Below, one piece after another: positions 50,271-60,805 of a stretch of DNA of 64,000 nt. This stretch comes from Streptomyces collinus Tu 365. GTDB lineage: Bacteria > Actinomycetota > Actinomycetes > Streptomycetales > Streptomycetaceae. Below the pieces are notes generated by a model. That model worked only from the letters and a program-made list of their open reading frames with translations. It was not told the origin of the DNA and did no database searches. The stretch spans positions 5,848,170-5,912,169 of the forward strand of contig NC_021985.1 of assembly GCF_000444875.1 (NCBI RefSeq). The letters run 5' to 3'. Numbering within the stretch: the stretch's first letter is position 1; every line of letters begins with the position of its first letter. Position numbers and translations under genes: made by a program.

Positions 50271-50284
50271 GACCCGGCCGTCCC

Positions 50285-50839
50285 CTAGGACGCGGCCCAG
50301 GCGCGCAGCGCGGCCTTGGAGGAGAACGCGGCCACGTCCTTGTCGTGCGGCTCGCTGCTGTACTGGTGGAAGCGCCACGCGGCCTTGATCCGGGGCTTGC
50401 CCGCGGTCACGTAGTCCGCGATCCACAGGCCGTCCCCGGCGTACGAGGTGACGTCCTTGTTCAGCCAGTAGTCCCGGTTGGTGTACAGCAGGACCTTGTT
50501 GTGCGGCCGCAGCGCCCGCACCTTGTGGATGAACAGGTCCTTCTCCGCGTTGCTCGCGTGCGTGCCGTCGCCGGTGGTCTCCCAGTCGACGGCGAGCAGG
50601 TCGCCCCCCTTCTCCGGGGCGTGCGAGACGAAGTACTCGGCCTGGGCGCCGATGTCACCCGGCCACAGGAAGTGGTAGAAGCCGACGACCAGTCCCGCGT
50701 CGCGGCCCCTCTTGGCCTGCGCGGCAAGTCTCGGGTTGACGTACGAACGCCCCTCCGTCGCCTTGATGAAGACGAAGGAGAGGCCGTCCGTGTCGTACGA
50801 CGAGGACTGGAACGCGCTGACGTCGATGCCGTGGAGCAT
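50285..50839 (-). CDS. GH25 family lysozyme-like muramidase
   Basis: A 184-residue glycoside hydrolase family 25 protein. The catalytic and substrate acids are seen in LHGIDVSAFQ (Asp6), LLAVDWETTG and GLWIADY. ATG 50839 is chosen because AGGGAG lies seven nucleotides upstream. From this start there is no signal peptide, unlike most GH25 lysozymes. It is therefore either cytoplasmic or exported by another route. Convergent with the EF-hand gene. Confidence 0.85.
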   Translation of the reverse strand: MLHGIDVSAFQSSSYDTDGLSFVFIKATEGRSYVNPRLAAQAKRGRDAGLVVGFYHFLWPGDIGAQAEYFVSHAPEKGGDLLAVDWETTGDGTHASNAEKDLFIHKVRALRPHNKVLLYTNRDYWLNKDVTSYAGDGLWIADYVTAGKPRIKAAWRFHQYSSEPHDKDVAAFSSKAALRAWAAS

Positions 50840-50930
50840 GGGGGGACTCCCTGAGTGCCGGTGGGGAGACAGGAGTTGACTGATATATGCCCACCCTGGC
50901 ACGGGCGATCCGTCCGCGTGGCCGGAATCC

Positions 50931-51962
50931 TCAGCCCCGGTCCGTCACCGCGCCCAGCACCGACGCCGGCTTGGCCGACCAGTCCGAGGTGATGAGGCTG
51001 GCGTGGTCCCCGGCCAGCAGTGCCAGCCGGGCGGCGACCTCGGCGTCCGTGGGGTTCGTGGCGGAGATCGCCGGGGAGACGCCGTCGGCGCCGGTGGCGA
51101 TCAGGATGTAGTGGTTCGCCGAATAGAACGACGTGTCGTACCCGTTGTTCACGTACGCGGCCGCGTCACCGTCGAAGAAGACGAACCAGGGGCGGATCGA
51201 GGCGTCGTAGCGGCTGGTGCGCGGGTCCCCGTTCGCGGCCCCCAGCACCGCCGGGAAGGCCTGCGCCCGGCCGATGTTCCCGGCCGCGTACAGGTCGCGC
51301 AGGTGCTCGCCGTACTCCTTGTCCGTCCAGTAGTGGTCGAACGGGTTGGACTGCTCGACCGTGCCCGGGATCAGCTCGAAGAGGAACTTGCCGCGCAGGG
51401 AGTCGCGGGCGGGCCAGGCGTCGGCCCGGGCCGCCGCGTCCAGGGAGGAGTAGGTGCCGCCGAGCAGGTCGGCCGGCTTGAAGACGCTGTCGCCGAGCTT
51501 CTGCGAGACCAGCGTGTCGAACTCGGCCGGGCCCAGACCGGCGTTGTTGTTGAACCCCACCTTCATCTCGACCTTGAACACGATCGGCGGGTGGTCGGGG
51601 TGGAGCTGGTTCCAGGCCGCGATGTTGTCCAGGCAGCCGCCGAGGTCCTGGTTGCGGCTCTTGCTGTACAGGTCGCCGGGCGTCTTGGCGGCCTCGCAGT
51701 TGTTGTCGTTGCCGAGCGGGTTGCTGTGGCTCACCCGCCACCGGTGGGTGAGGCTGTCGACGTACACGTCCAGTTCGAGCAGCGAGGCGCCGGAGTCCAG
51801 CGCCTGGGCGAAGTACGTGTACTTCGCCTTGTCGTACGCGTTGTGCGTCCCGATCGCCGTCGTCCGGGAGAACTTCGGCGACGCCGCCCGGGCGTGCCCC
51901 GGCACCGCCACCACCATCACGGCCACACCCACCAGCGCCGCCAGCCGTCTCACCACGCGCAT
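50931..51962 (-). CDS. secreted phosphatidylinositol-specific phospholipase C-like protein
   Basis: A 343-residue secreted protein with signal peptide 1-26 (LAALVGVAVMVVAVPGHARA). The PI-PLC X-like barrel has the first catalytic His in AIGTHNAYD and a second in WRVSHSNPLG, with acidic residues in LLELDVYVDS and VFKVEMKV that may bind Ca2+. The spacing resembles the Ca2+-dependent PLC1-like enzymes known from Streptomyces. It cleaves phosphatidylinositol or a related lipid outside the cell. ATG 51962 follows GGGGAG by 7 nt. Confidence 0.87.
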   Translation of the reverse strand: MRVVRRLAALVGVAVMVVAVPGHARAASPKFSRTTAIGTHNAYDKAKYTYFAQALDSGASLLELDVYVDSLTHRWRVSHSNPLGNDNNCEAAKTPGDLYSKSRNQDLGGCLDNIAAWNQLHPDHPPIVFKVEMKVGFNNNAGLGPAEFDTLVSQKLGDSVFKPADLLGGTYSSLDAAARADAWPARDSLRGKFLFELIPGTVEQSNPFDHYWTDKEYGEHLRDLYAAGNIGRAQAFPAVLGAANGDPRTSRYDASIRPWFVFFDGDAAAYVNNGYDTSFYSANHYILIATGADGVSPAISATNPTDAEVAARLALLAGDHASLITSDWSAKPASVLGAVTDRG

Positions 51963-52080
51963 GACTCAACTCCCCTATGCCGTCACGGACTTGGCCGCAG
52001 ACTAGGGGTAGTTGATTACTGCTCGGTAGCCCTTGGAAGGACAGAGGGGGACGAGAGCGGCCGTCCCCAGGCGCCGGGCG

Positions 52081-53448
<1,368 letters not shown>

Positions 53449-53506
53449 GGGGACTCCTCTGGAACGGGGGTGGTGCGAAAAAGGGGCGGTGCGGGGGTGG
53501 GCACCT

Positions 53507-53554
53507 GCCCGGTACCGCGCACACCTTCCCTTTCCAGTGTGCGGGGTACCGGGC
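53507..53554 (-). terminator. long hairpin between glyA and sdaA
   Basis: Eighteen bases at 53507-53524 pair with 53537-53554 at all but one position, with a 12-nt loop. It lies just downstream of the glyA stop on the minus strand, so it may lower read-through into sdaA. Confidence 0.75.
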
Positions 53555-53563
53555 GTTACGGAC

Positions 53564-54841
53564 CTACTTGTTCAGACCCGGGTACAGCGGGTGCTTGCCG
53601 GCGAGCGCCTCGACGCGCGCCTTGAGCGCCTCGACCTCGGCGCCCTCGAAGGGGGACGGCGCCTTCAGCGTCTCCGCGATCACGTCCGCGACCTCGGCGA
53701 AGTCCTCGGCCGAGAAGCCGCGGGTGGCCAGGGCGGGCGTACCGATCCGCAGGCCCGAGGTGACCATCGGGGGGCGCGGGTCGTTCGGGACCGCGTTGCG
53801 GTTGACCGTGATGCCGACCTCGTGCAGCCGGTCCTCGGCCTGCTGGCCGTCCAGCTCCGACTCGCGCAGGTCCACCAGGATCAGGTGCACGTCGGTGCCG
53901 CCGGACAGCACGTTCACACCGGCCTCGCGCGCGTCGGCCGCCGTCAGCCGTTCGGCGAGGATGCGCGCACCCTCTACCGTACGGCGCTGGCGCTCCTTGA
54001 AGTCCTCCGAGGCGGCGACCTTGAAGGAGACGGCCTTCGCCGCGATCACGTGCTCCAGCGGACCGCCCTGGAAGCCCGGGAAGACCGAGGAGTTCAGCTT
54101 CTTCGCGAAGGCCTTCTTCGCCAGGATGACGCCGCCGCGCGGCCCGCCCAGGGTCTTGTGCGTCGTGGAGGTGACCACGTCGGCGTACGGCACCGGGTTC
54201 GGGTGCAGACCGGCGGCGACCAGGCCGGCGAAGTGGGCCATGTCGACCCACAGGAACGCCTCGACCTCGTCGGCGATCCGGCGGAACTCGGCGAAGTCGA
54301 GCTGCCGGGGGTACGCCGACCAGCCCGCGATGATCACCTTGGGGCGGTGCTCCTTGGCGAGCCGCTCGACCTCGGCCATGTCGACCAGGCCGGCGTCGTC
54401 CACGTGGTAGGCGACCACGTCGAACTGCTTGCCGGAGAAGTTCAGGCGCATGCCGTGGGTCAGGTGACCGCCGTGCGCCAGGTCCAGGCCGAGGATGGTG
54501 TCCCCGGGCTGGGCCAGCGCGAACAGGGCCGCCTGGTTGGCGGAGGCGCCGGAGTGGGGCTGCACGTTGGCGTACTCGGCGCCGAACAGCTCCTTGATCC
54601 GGTCGATGGCGATCTGCTCGGCGACGTCGACGTGCTCGCAGCCGCCGTAGTAGCGGCGGCCCGGGTAGCCCTCGGCGTACTTGTTGGTGAGGACCGAACC
54701 CTGGGCCTCCATCACCGCGAGCGGCGCGAAGTTCTCGGAGGCGATCATCTCCAGGGTCGACTGCTGGCGGTGCAGCTCGGCGTCGACCGCGGCGGCGATC
54801 TCCGGGTCCAGCTCGTGCAGGGACGTGTTCAGGACGGTCAT
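53564..54841 (-). CDS. glyA: serine hydroxymethyltransferase
   Basis: A PLP enzyme that interconverts glycine plus methylene-tetrahydrofolate with serine. The 425-residue protein has IASENFAP near the N-terminus, YAEGYPGRRYYGGCEHVD and HSGASANQAAL. The PLP Schiff-base lysine is Lys229 in TSTTHKTLGGPRGG. Typical length for the family. It lies 14 bp after gcvH in the riboswitch operon, where it uses the methylene-folate released by glycine cleavage. An additional SHMT elsewhere in the genome is possible. Confidence 0.95.
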   Translation of the reverse strand: MTVLNTSLHELDPEIAAAVDAELHRQQSTLEMIASENFAPLAVMEAQGSVLTNKYAEGYPGRRYYGGCEHVDVAEQIAIDRIKELFGAEYANVQPHSGASANQAALFALAQPGDTILGLDLAHGGHLTHGMRLNFSGKQFDVVAYHVDDAGLVDMAEVERLAKEHRPKVIIAGWSAYPRQLDFAEFRRIADEVEAFLWVDMAHFAGLVAAGLHPNPVPYADVVTSTTHKTLGGPRGGVILAKKAFAKKLNSSVFPGFQGGPLEHVIAAKAVSFKVAASEDFKERQRRTVEGARILAERLTAADAREAGVNVLSGGTDVHLILVDLRESELDGQQAEDRLHEVGITVNRNAVPNDPRPPMVTSGLRIGTPALATRGFSAEDFAEVADVIAETLKAPSPFEGAEVEALKARVEALAGKHPLYPGLNK

Positions 54842-54855
54842 ACGGCTACGACTCC

Positions 54856-55233
54856 TCAGCCGGCGTTCTGGGCGGTGTACTCGTCGGCGGAGAGCAGGTC
54901 GGCCGGCTCGTCCGTGACGCGCACCTTGAACAGCCAGCCGCCCTCGAAGGGAGCCGAGTTCACCAGGGACGGGTCGTTGACGACGTCCTCGTTGATCTCG
55001 GTGATCTCGCCGCTGACCGGCGAGTACAGGTCCGAGACCGACTTGGTCGACTCCAGCTCACCGCAGGTCTCGCCCGCCTCGACGGTGGAGCCGACCTCGG
55101 GGAGCTGGGCGTAGACCACATCGCCGAGCGCGTTGGCCGCGAACTCGGTGATGCCGACCGTCGACACGCCGTTCTCGGCGGCCGACAGCCACTCGTGCTC
55201 CTTGCTGTAGCGCAGCTGCTGGGGGTTGCTCAT
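54856..55233 (-). CDS. gcvH: glycine cleavage system H protein
   Basis: A 125-residue lipoyl carrier that shuttles the aminomethyl group between P, T and L proteins. The lipoylated Lys64 lies in GELESTKSVSDLYSPV, and the H-protein start LRYSKEHEWL is standard. Between gcvT (115 bp) and glyA (14 bp). The P protein and the L protein are not in this window, so the complex depends on distant genes. Confidence 0.95.
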   Translation of the reverse strand: MSNPQQLRYSKEHEWLSAAENGVSTVGITEFAANALGDVVYAQLPEVGSTVEAGETCGELESTKSVSDLYSPVSGEITEINEDVVNDPSLVNSAPFEGGWLFKVRVTDEPADLLSADEYTAQNAG

Positions 55234-55348
55234 GGCCTGAATTCTCCTGTACGCGCGGGAGTGCTGATGAAGGGGGGACTGCCGGACCTGCCGGGAGGCA
55301 GGCGGATGTGCGCAGGGTCACGCCGTGCTGACGGACCGCGCCCAGTGT

Positions 55349-56467
55349 CTACTTCTGGCGCTTGTAGAACGGCAGTGCCACGACCTCGAAGGGCTCGTGG
55401 CTGCCGCGGATGTCCACGCCGACGCCCTCGGTGCCCGGCGCGGCGTGCGCCGCGTCGACGTACGCCATGGCGATCGGCTTGCCCAGGGTGGGGGAGGGGG
55501 CGCCGGAGGTGACCTCGCCGATCACCGCGCCGCCGGAGACGACGGCGAACCCGGCCCGCGGGATGCGGCGGCCCTCGGCGACGAGGCCGACCAGGACGCG
55601 CGGCGGGTTCTGCTCGGCCCGGGCGGCGGCCTCGGCCAGCGCCTCGCGGCCGACGAAGTCGCCCTCCTTCTCGAACTTCACCACCCGGCCGAGACCGGCG
55701 TCGAACGGCGTCAGCGCGGTGGTCAGCTCGTGCCCGTACAGCGGCATGCCCGCCTCCAGGCGCAGCGTGTCCCGGCAGGACAGACCGCACGGCACCAGGC
55801 CGACGCCCTCGCCGGCCTTGGTCAGCGCCTGCCAGAGCTCGACCGCGTGCTCGGGCTTCACGAACAGCTCGAAGCCGTCCTCGCCGGTGTAGCCGGTGCG
55901 GGCGATCAGCGCGGGGACGCCGGCGACGGTGCCCGGCAGACCCGCGTAGTACTTCAGGCCGTCCAGGTCGGCGTCCGTGAGCGACTTCAGGATGCCGGGG
56001 GACTCCGGGCCCTGGACCGCGATCAGCGCGTAGGCGTCGCGGTCGTCGCGCACCTCGGCGTCAAAGCCCCCGGCGCGCTCGGTCAGCGCGTCCAGCACCA
56101 CCTGGGCGTTGGAGGCGTTGGCCACGACCATGTACTCGGTCTCGGCGAGCCGGTAGACGATCAGGTCGTCCAGGATGCCGCCGTCGGCCTGGCAGATCAT
56201 GGTGTAGCGGGCCCGCCCGACACCGACGGAGGCGATGTTGCCGACCAGGGCGTGGTTCAGCAGGGCCGCGGCGCCGGCGCCCGTCACGGTGATCTCGCCC
56301 ATGTGGGAGAGGTCGAAGAGGCCGGCCCTGGTGCGTACCGCGACGTGCTCGTCGCGCTCGGAGCCGTAGCGCAGGGGCATGTCCCAGCCGGCGAAGTCGG
56401 TCATCGTCGCACCGAGCGAGCGGTGGAGGGCGTCCAGCGCGGTGTGACGGAGTTCGGAACTGCTCAT
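55349..56467 (-). CDS. gcvT: glycine cleavage system T protein (aminomethyltransferase)
   Basis: Transfers the one-carbon unit from aminomethylated H protein to tetrahydrofolate and releases ammonia. A 372-residue protein with FAGWDMPLRYGS, AGLFDLSHMGE (the Asp is the folate/catalytic residue), ARTGYTGEDGFEL and RDTLRLEAGMPLYGHEL. ATG 56467 has GGGAG ten nucleotides upstream; the frame stays open to 56578 but enters the riboswitch. First gene of the operon. Its leader carries a tandem glycine riboswitch. Confidence 0.95.
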   Translation of the reverse strand: MSSSELRHTALDALHRSLGATMTDFAGWDMPLRYGSERDEHVAVRTRAGLFDLSHMGEITVTGAGAAALLNHALVGNIASVGVGRARYTMICQADGGILDDLIVYRLAETEYMVVANASNAQVVLDALTERAGGFDAEVRDDRDAYALIAVQGPESPGILKSLTDADLDGLKYYAGLPGTVAGVPALIARTGYTGEDGFELFVKPEHAVELWQALTKAGEGVGLVPCGLSCRDTLRLEAGMPLYGHELTTALTPFDAGLGRVVKFEKEGDFVGREALAEAAARAEQNPPRVLVGLVAEGRRIPRAGFAVVSGGAVIGEVTSGAPSPTLGKPIAMAYVDAAHAAPGTEGVGVDIRGSHEPFEVVALPFYKRQK

Positions 56468-56495
56468 CGGTCGGTCGTCTCCCAGGGCGATGGGG

Positions 56496-56527
56496 TCCCC
56501 CCGTGCGAGCGCAGCCGAGCAGGGGGA
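56496..56527 (-). promoter_or_regulatory. hairpin between riboswitch and gcvT
   Basis: TCCCCC (56496-56501) pairs with 56522-56527, and inner TGC/GCA bases extend the stem. It lies 29 bp upstream of the gcvT start, after the second aptamer. It may belong to the expression platform, or be one of the short palindromic repeats I recall as common between Streptomyces genes. Confidence 0.5.
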
Positions 56528-56544
56528 AGGCGAGGTCGTTCCTC

Positions 56545-56750
56545 CCCATCTGTCATCGGAACCTGAGAGGTTCGCCATGATCCCCGCGAGGGGTGGTCAC
56601 GGCTTGCACCTTGGGTGGGGCCGCTGTCGCAGCGACCCGCTTTTCAGATGTGCCTCGCCCGCGCGGTAACGGTGCCTGAGAGATTCAAGGGAGGGACTTG
56701 CTCCTTCGGCGTCCCAGCGAACAGGGCTGGGAACTCTCCCGCGCGGATTC
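56545..56750 (-). ncRNA. tandem glycine riboswitch
   Basis: Read on the minus strand, aptamer one (about 56750-56668) has GGGAGAG, GCCGAAGGAGCAA and AATCTCTCAGGCA. Aptamer two (about 56650-56547) has CACCCAAGGTGCAA and GGCGAACCTCTCAGGTT, closed by CATCTG/CAGATG (56645-56650 with 56547-56552). These are the conserved cores of the gcvT (glycine) motif. Glycine binding should raise expression of gcvT-gcvH-glyA and perhaps sdaA. I see no classic intrinsic terminator in the leader, so control may act on translation or through the later hairpin. Confidence 0.93.
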
Positions 56751-56924
56751 AAACGGCCGGTATGCAGTTGGCGGGCACATCATTGCACGCCAGGCCCCCG
56801 CCCGTCAGGGCCCGCATCTGTAACCGACCTGTGGCAGTACGCGTACCGAACCGCGGGAGCCGACGCATTACCTTCTCTTTAACGTCGCAGGGCAGGGGAT
56901 CCGCCGAGCCCCAGGGGGAGGACG

Positions 56925-57599
56925 ATGACGGTGAACAGGACCACGGTCCATCTCACCACCGCGGGCGTCGCGGTGCCGGGACAGCCCTCCGCGCCGGCCC
57001 TCGAGCACCGCGCCGGGCGCCCCGTGGCCGCCGTGCGCGACCTGCGCGAGCGCGCCGGTCACGGCCCGCGCGCCCTGCTCTTCGGGCCGCGCGACGTGGT
57101 GGTGGTCACCGGCCTGCCCGGCAGCGGCAAGTCCACCCTGATGCGCCGCGCGGTCCCCGGGCCGCGCGTCGACTCCCAGGACACCCGTGACCGCTGGGAC
57201 GCCCGGATGCCCCGCGCGCTGCCCTACGCGCTCTACCGCCCCTTGGTCCGCCTCGCGCACTACGCGGGGCTGCGCCGCGCCCTGCGCTCCGGCGGGGGCC
57301 TCGTGGTGCACGACTGCGGCACCCAGTCCTGGGTGCGCGCCTGGCTCGCCCGCGAGGCCCGCCGCCGGGGCGGCACCCTGCACCTGGTCCTGCTCGACGT
57401 GCCGGCCGGGACGGCCGAGGAGGGGCAGCGCGAGCGCGGCCGCGCGGTCTCCCGGTACGCCTTCCGCCGGCACCGGCGCACCACCTCCCGGCTGCTGCGC
57501 GCCGTGGAGCGCGGCGAGCCGCCCGCGGGCTGCGGCTCGGCGGTGCTGCTCGACCGCGCCGCGGTGGACGTCCTGCGGCGCATCGACTTCACCGGCTGA
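56925..57599 (+). CDS. P-loop NTPase, possible small-molecule kinase
   Basis: A 224-residue protein. Walker A is VTGLPGSGKSTLMRR (about residues 61-75). A helical region is followed by a Walker B-like strand GGGLVVHDCGTQ and a second strand LHLVLLDVPA. The C-terminal part is Arg-rich (AFRRHRRTTSRLLRAV). It resembles AAA_33-type ATPases and kinases, but the substrate is unknown. ATG 56925 has GGGGGAGG just upstream. Divergent from the glycine riboswitch operon. Confidence 0.75.
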   Translation: MTVNRTTVHLTTAGVAVPGQPSAPALEHRAGRPVAAVRDLRERAGHGPRALLFGPRDVVVVTGLPGSGKSTLMRRAVPGPRVDSQDTRDRWDARMPRALPYALYRPLVRLAHYAGLRRALRSGGGLVVHDCGTQSWVRAWLAREARRRGGTLHLVLLDVPAGTAEEGQRERGRAVSRYAFRRHRRTTSRLLRAVERGEPPAGCGSAVLLDRAAVDVLRRIDFTG

Positions 57600-57673
57600 T
57601 CGGGCCCTGGCCCGTCACAGGCACCCGCTAGCCTTCTGATCCACAGGCACGGTTCCCAGCAGGCGGTAGGCAG

Positions 57674-58465
57674 ATGGACTTCCCGGCGGACATTCCCGCG
57701 GACTTCCCGGCACAGGCGCACCCCCACCCGCACGGCGGTTGGCCCGGCAACGAGCTGGAGGAGGTGCTCTCGGCCTCCCTCGGCATACCCACGGCCGGCG
57801 GGCGGATCATCGAGGTGCTGGGCCGCAGCTTCGTCTGGATCCCGCTGCCCAACGGCGGCGGCCCGCACAGCGGCCCGCTCGACCTGCCCACCATGGAGAT
57901 CGACGGCCAGGTGTTCGTCCCGGTCTTCAGCTCCGAGGAGCAGCTGCGCCAGGCGGCCGGCCCCCACATGTCGTACACCGTCGCCCCCGCGGTGGAGTTC
58001 GCCCGCGGCCTGCCTCCGCAGGCCGGGATCGCGCTGAACCCCGGCGGCGTGGTGGGCGTGCCGCTGCCGCCCGAGGCGGTCGCCGAGGTGTGCCGCTCCG
58101 GCCGCACCCCGCTCGACGGTCCCGCCACGGGCGGCCGGGTCCGCCTCTTCGAGCCCGACTGGCAGGACGACCCGGTCGACTTCCTCGCCGCGGCCGCCGC
58201 CGAGTTCGCCGGGACCGGCGTCGTCGTCACCGCCCGCCGCTGCCTCGCGGCGATCGAGACGGCCGACCCGGTCATGTTCGTCGGGGTGGAACTCTCCCAG
58301 TGGGAGGGCGACCTGCGCGCGCTGCCCCTGGAGGCCCTCGGCCGGGCCCTCGGCAAAGTCCCGGTCAAGTGGCCGGTCAACCTGGTCCTCCTGGACGTCG
58401 CCCAGGACCCGGTCGGCGACTGGCTGAAGACCCACGTCCGGCCCTTCTACCAGTACGGCCACTAG
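57674..58465 (+). CDS. SseB family protein (enhanced serine sensitivity protein-like)
   Basis: A 263-residue soluble protein of the SseB type. The N-terminus is His/Pro-rich (HPHPHGG). The SseB N-terminal domain (about 28-135) includes EVLGRSFVWIPLPNGG and FVPVFSSEEQLRQAA, and a C-terminal domain ends WLKTHVRPFYQYGH. Named for the E. coli gene whose overexpression affects serine sensitivity; the molecular role is unknown. The nearby serine/glycine operon makes the position suggestive. Followed by a paralogue. Confidence 0.8.
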   Translation: MDFPADIPADFPAQAHPHPHGGWPGNELEEVLSASLGIPTAGGRIIEVLGRSFVWIPLPNGGGPHSGPLDLPTMEIDGQVFVPVFSSEEQLRQAAGPHMSYTVAPAVEFARGLPPQAGIALNPGGVVGVPLPPEAVAEVCRSGRTPLDGPATGGRVRLFEPDWQDDPVDFLAAAAAEFAGTGVVVTARRCLAAIETADPVMFVGVELSQWEGDLRALPLEALGRALGKVPVKWPVNLVLLDVAQDPVGDWLKTHVRPFYQYGH

Positions 58466-58619
58466 AAGCCGGCGCGGCCGCGGCGGACCCGGAGGGGCGC
58501 GGGGAACCGCGCGAGACCCCACCACACGCCCGCACGCGCGCAGGAGCACGGGGCCTCGAGCCGCCGGGCGCTTAAGCTGTCTCCACACGCGGGCCACTCC
58601 ACGAAGAAGGGCATGACAG

Positions 58620-59426
58620 GTGAGCGCGAGCCCAAGCGGCAGCGTCGAGCACATGCTGCGCCAGGTCACCCCCGGGCGGTACGACGCCTACGAGGCACTG
58701 CTGCGCGCCCTCGCCACCCCTTCCTCCGGGCAGATCTGGATGCTCCTGTGGCACGGCCAGGGCGGGTCGCCCGACGCCCAGTACGGGAACATGGAGGTCG
58801 ACGGGGTCAGCTACGCCCCCTGTGTGACCTCCGCGCAGGAACTCTCGGCGAGCGGCTGGAACCGCTCCTACGAGGTGGTCGACGGGCTGGACGTCGCCCG
58901 CACCCTCTACCCGGACCACTACGGCCTGTGGCTCAACCCGCACGCCCCGGGCGGCGGCGTCGGCGTCCCCTGGCCTGACCTGCGCCGTATCGCCACCGGC
59001 CTGGACCGCCAGCCCGCCGGACCCCTGAGCCTGTCGGAACCGGGCATCGAGGTCGCCCAGTTCTACGCGCTGCTCGCGCAGAACGCCCACCGCACCCCCG
59101 CCCTGCGCGCGCTGCGCCGCGCCTGGGTGCAGCCCGCGCTCGGCGCCCCGTACCTCGCCATCGGCCTGGACGTGTACGACACCTCGCCGGCCGCGGTGGA
59201 CTCGGTGCGCGCGATGATGCAGCAGTCCGTCGGAGCGGTGCCCGAGGGGCTGCCGGTGTCCACGGTCGCGATGACCGACGACTACGATCCGGTCGTGCTG
59301 TGGATGCGGGCCAACGCCCGGCCCTTCTACGACCGCGAGGCGCACGCGGCCGCGCCCCAGCTCCAGGCCCAGCCCCAGGGACCGGCCGCCGGGTACGGTT
59401 ATCCGCCGGTCCACGGGGGCTACTGA
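58620..59426 (+). CDS. SseB family protein, paralogue
   Basis: A 268-residue second SseB-like protein. It carries QIWMLLWHGQGGSP and YAPCVTSAQELSASGW in the N-terminal domain. The C-terminal domain ends VLWMRANARPFYDREAH, clearly related to the previous gene (RPFY). The Gln/Pro-rich tail (QLQAQPQGPAAGYGYPP) is extra. GTG 58620 is the most plausible start. One hundred fifty-four bp separate it from the upstream copy, and a hairpin terminator follows. Molecular role unknown. Confidence 0.8.
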   Translation: MSASPSGSVEHMLRQVTPGRYDAYEALLRALATPSSGQIWMLLWHGQGGSPDAQYGNMEVDGVSYAPCVTSAQELSASGWNRSYEVVDGLDVARTLYPDHYGLWLNPHAPGGGVGVPWPDLRRIATGLDRQPAGPLSLSEPGIEVAQFYALLAQNAHRTPALRALRRAWVQPALGAPYLAIGLDVYDTSPAAVDSVRAMMQQSVGAVPEGLPVSTVAMTDDYDPVVLWMRANARPFYDREAHAAAPQLQAQPQGPAAGYGYPPVHGGY

Positions 59427-59779
59427 CCGACGGGTCCGCGCGGTCCGCCCCTTGGACCGCACGGCGGCGTCCCCGGCGAACTGCGGACTTCTTCGCGCGT
59501 AGATCAGCGCCGATTGGTCCGTATTGGCGTGAATGGTCACCCGTTGACCCAAGTGCCCCGCGTTCGCTGGCCGTTACCCGCTGATCGGATAACGGAATCC
59601 CTCGGACTGCATCACGTTTGCGCATACTTTCCCCGCCAGCTCTGGCGGGTGATCGCAACGACGCTGAAGACTCCCGACTCAGACCACAGGTGGAGAACCT
59701 GTGGTCGAGCAAGTCGACAAAGCCGCAAACCGCGGCAGGCGCAGGCCGGTCACCACCGGCGAGAGGGGTCGGGTTCACA
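59427..59779 (+). promoter_or_regulatory. hairpin-rich leader of the oligopeptide ABC operon
   Basis: This 353-bp gap first holds a terminator-like hairpin (GCGGTCC 59440-59446 with GGACCGC 59454-59460). Two further stem-loops follow: 59632-59639 with 59642-59649, and GACCACAGG (59682-59690) with CCTGTGGTC (59698-59706). The last has GGAG in its loop. The operon promoter must lie here, but I see no convincing -10/-35 pair. Confidence 0.55.
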
Positions 59780-60778
59780 GTGACCGCACCGATCGAGACC
59801 ACCGGAGCCGAGGCCGAGACCCCGCCCGAGGCTGTGCTCGCCGGGGTCAAGAAAGCCGATATCGAGGGGCGTTCGCTCTCACGGATCGCCTGGACCCGCT
59901 TCAAGCGGGACAAGCTGGCTGTCGCGGGTGGCGTCGTCGTCATCCTGCTCGTGCTGATGGCGGTGCTCGCCAAGCCGATCGAGTGGGCGTTCGGACTGGA
60001 CCCCAACCAGTTCCACCAGGACCTCATCGACCCGGCTCTGCTGGCTCCCAAGGGCAGCTGGGGCGGCATGAGTTGGAGCCACCCGCTGGGCGTGGAGCCG
60101 CAGTACGGCCGTGACATGCTCGCCCGCATCATCGAGGGTTCCTGGGTCTCGCTGCTGGTCGCCGGCGGAGCCACCCTGCTGTCCGTGATCATCGGTACCG
60201 TGCTCGGCGTGGTCGCCGGTTACTACGGCGGCTGGGTCGACAGCGCCATCAGCCGGCTGATGGACACCTTCCTGGCGTTCCCGCTGCTGCTGTTCGCCAT
60301 CGCCATCTCGGCCTCGGTGCAGGACGGTTTCTTCGGGTTCAACGGCCTGTCGCTGCGCATCGGCGTGCTGATCTTCGTGATCGGCTTCTTCAGCTGGCCG
60401 TACATCGGCCGTATCGTGCGCGCCCAGACGATGAGCCTCGCGCGGCGGGAGTTCGTCGAGGCCGCCACCAGCCTGGGCGCCCGCGGCCCGTACATCCTGT
60501 TCCGCGAGCTGCTCCCCAACCTCGTCGCGCCGATCCTCGTCTACTCGACGCTGATCATCCCGACCAACATCCTCTTCGAGGCCGCGCTGAGCTTCCTCGG
60601 AGTCGGTATCGCGCCGCCGCAGGCTTCTTGGGGCGGAATGCTCAGCAATGCAGTGGATCTGTACACCGCAGATCCGCAGTTCATGTTCGTGCCCGGACTG
60701 GCGATCTTCATCACCGTCCTGGCATTCAACCTGCTGGGTGACGGGCTGCGTGACGCGCTCGACCCTCGCAGCAAGTGA
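59780..60778 (+). CDS. oligopeptide/dipeptide ABC transporter permease (DppC/OppC type)
   Basis: A 332-residue inner-membrane permease. A cytoplasmic N-terminus (about 1-45) precedes the first helix (LAVAGGVVVILLVLMAVLA). The BPD_transp_1 core follows, with five more helices. The EAA loop reads EFVEAATSLGARGPYILFRELLPN and contacts the ATPase subunits. GTG 59780 is chosen because it is the first start after the leader hairpins, with GAGAGGGG 11 nt upstream. It comes first in the operon, before the binding protein, which is an unusual gene order. Confidence 0.9.
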   Translation: MTAPIETTGAEAETPPEAVLAGVKKADIEGRSLSRIAWTRFKRDKLAVAGGVVVILLVLMAVLAKPIEWAFGLDPNQFHQDLIDPALLAPKGSWGGMSWSHPLGVEPQYGRDMLARIIEGSWVSLLVAGGATLLSVIIGTVLGVVAGYYGGWVDSAISRLMDTFLAFPLLLFAIAISASVQDGFFGFNGLSLRIGVLIFVIGFFSWPYIGRIVRAQTMSLARREFVEAATSLGARGPYILFRELLPNLVAPILVYSTLIIPTNILFEAALSFLGVGIAPPQASWGGMLSNAVDLYTADPQFMFVPGLAIFITVLAFNLLGDGLRDALDPRSK

Positions 60779-60805
60779 TCCAACGATCGAGGGGGCATTC
60801 CTCAC

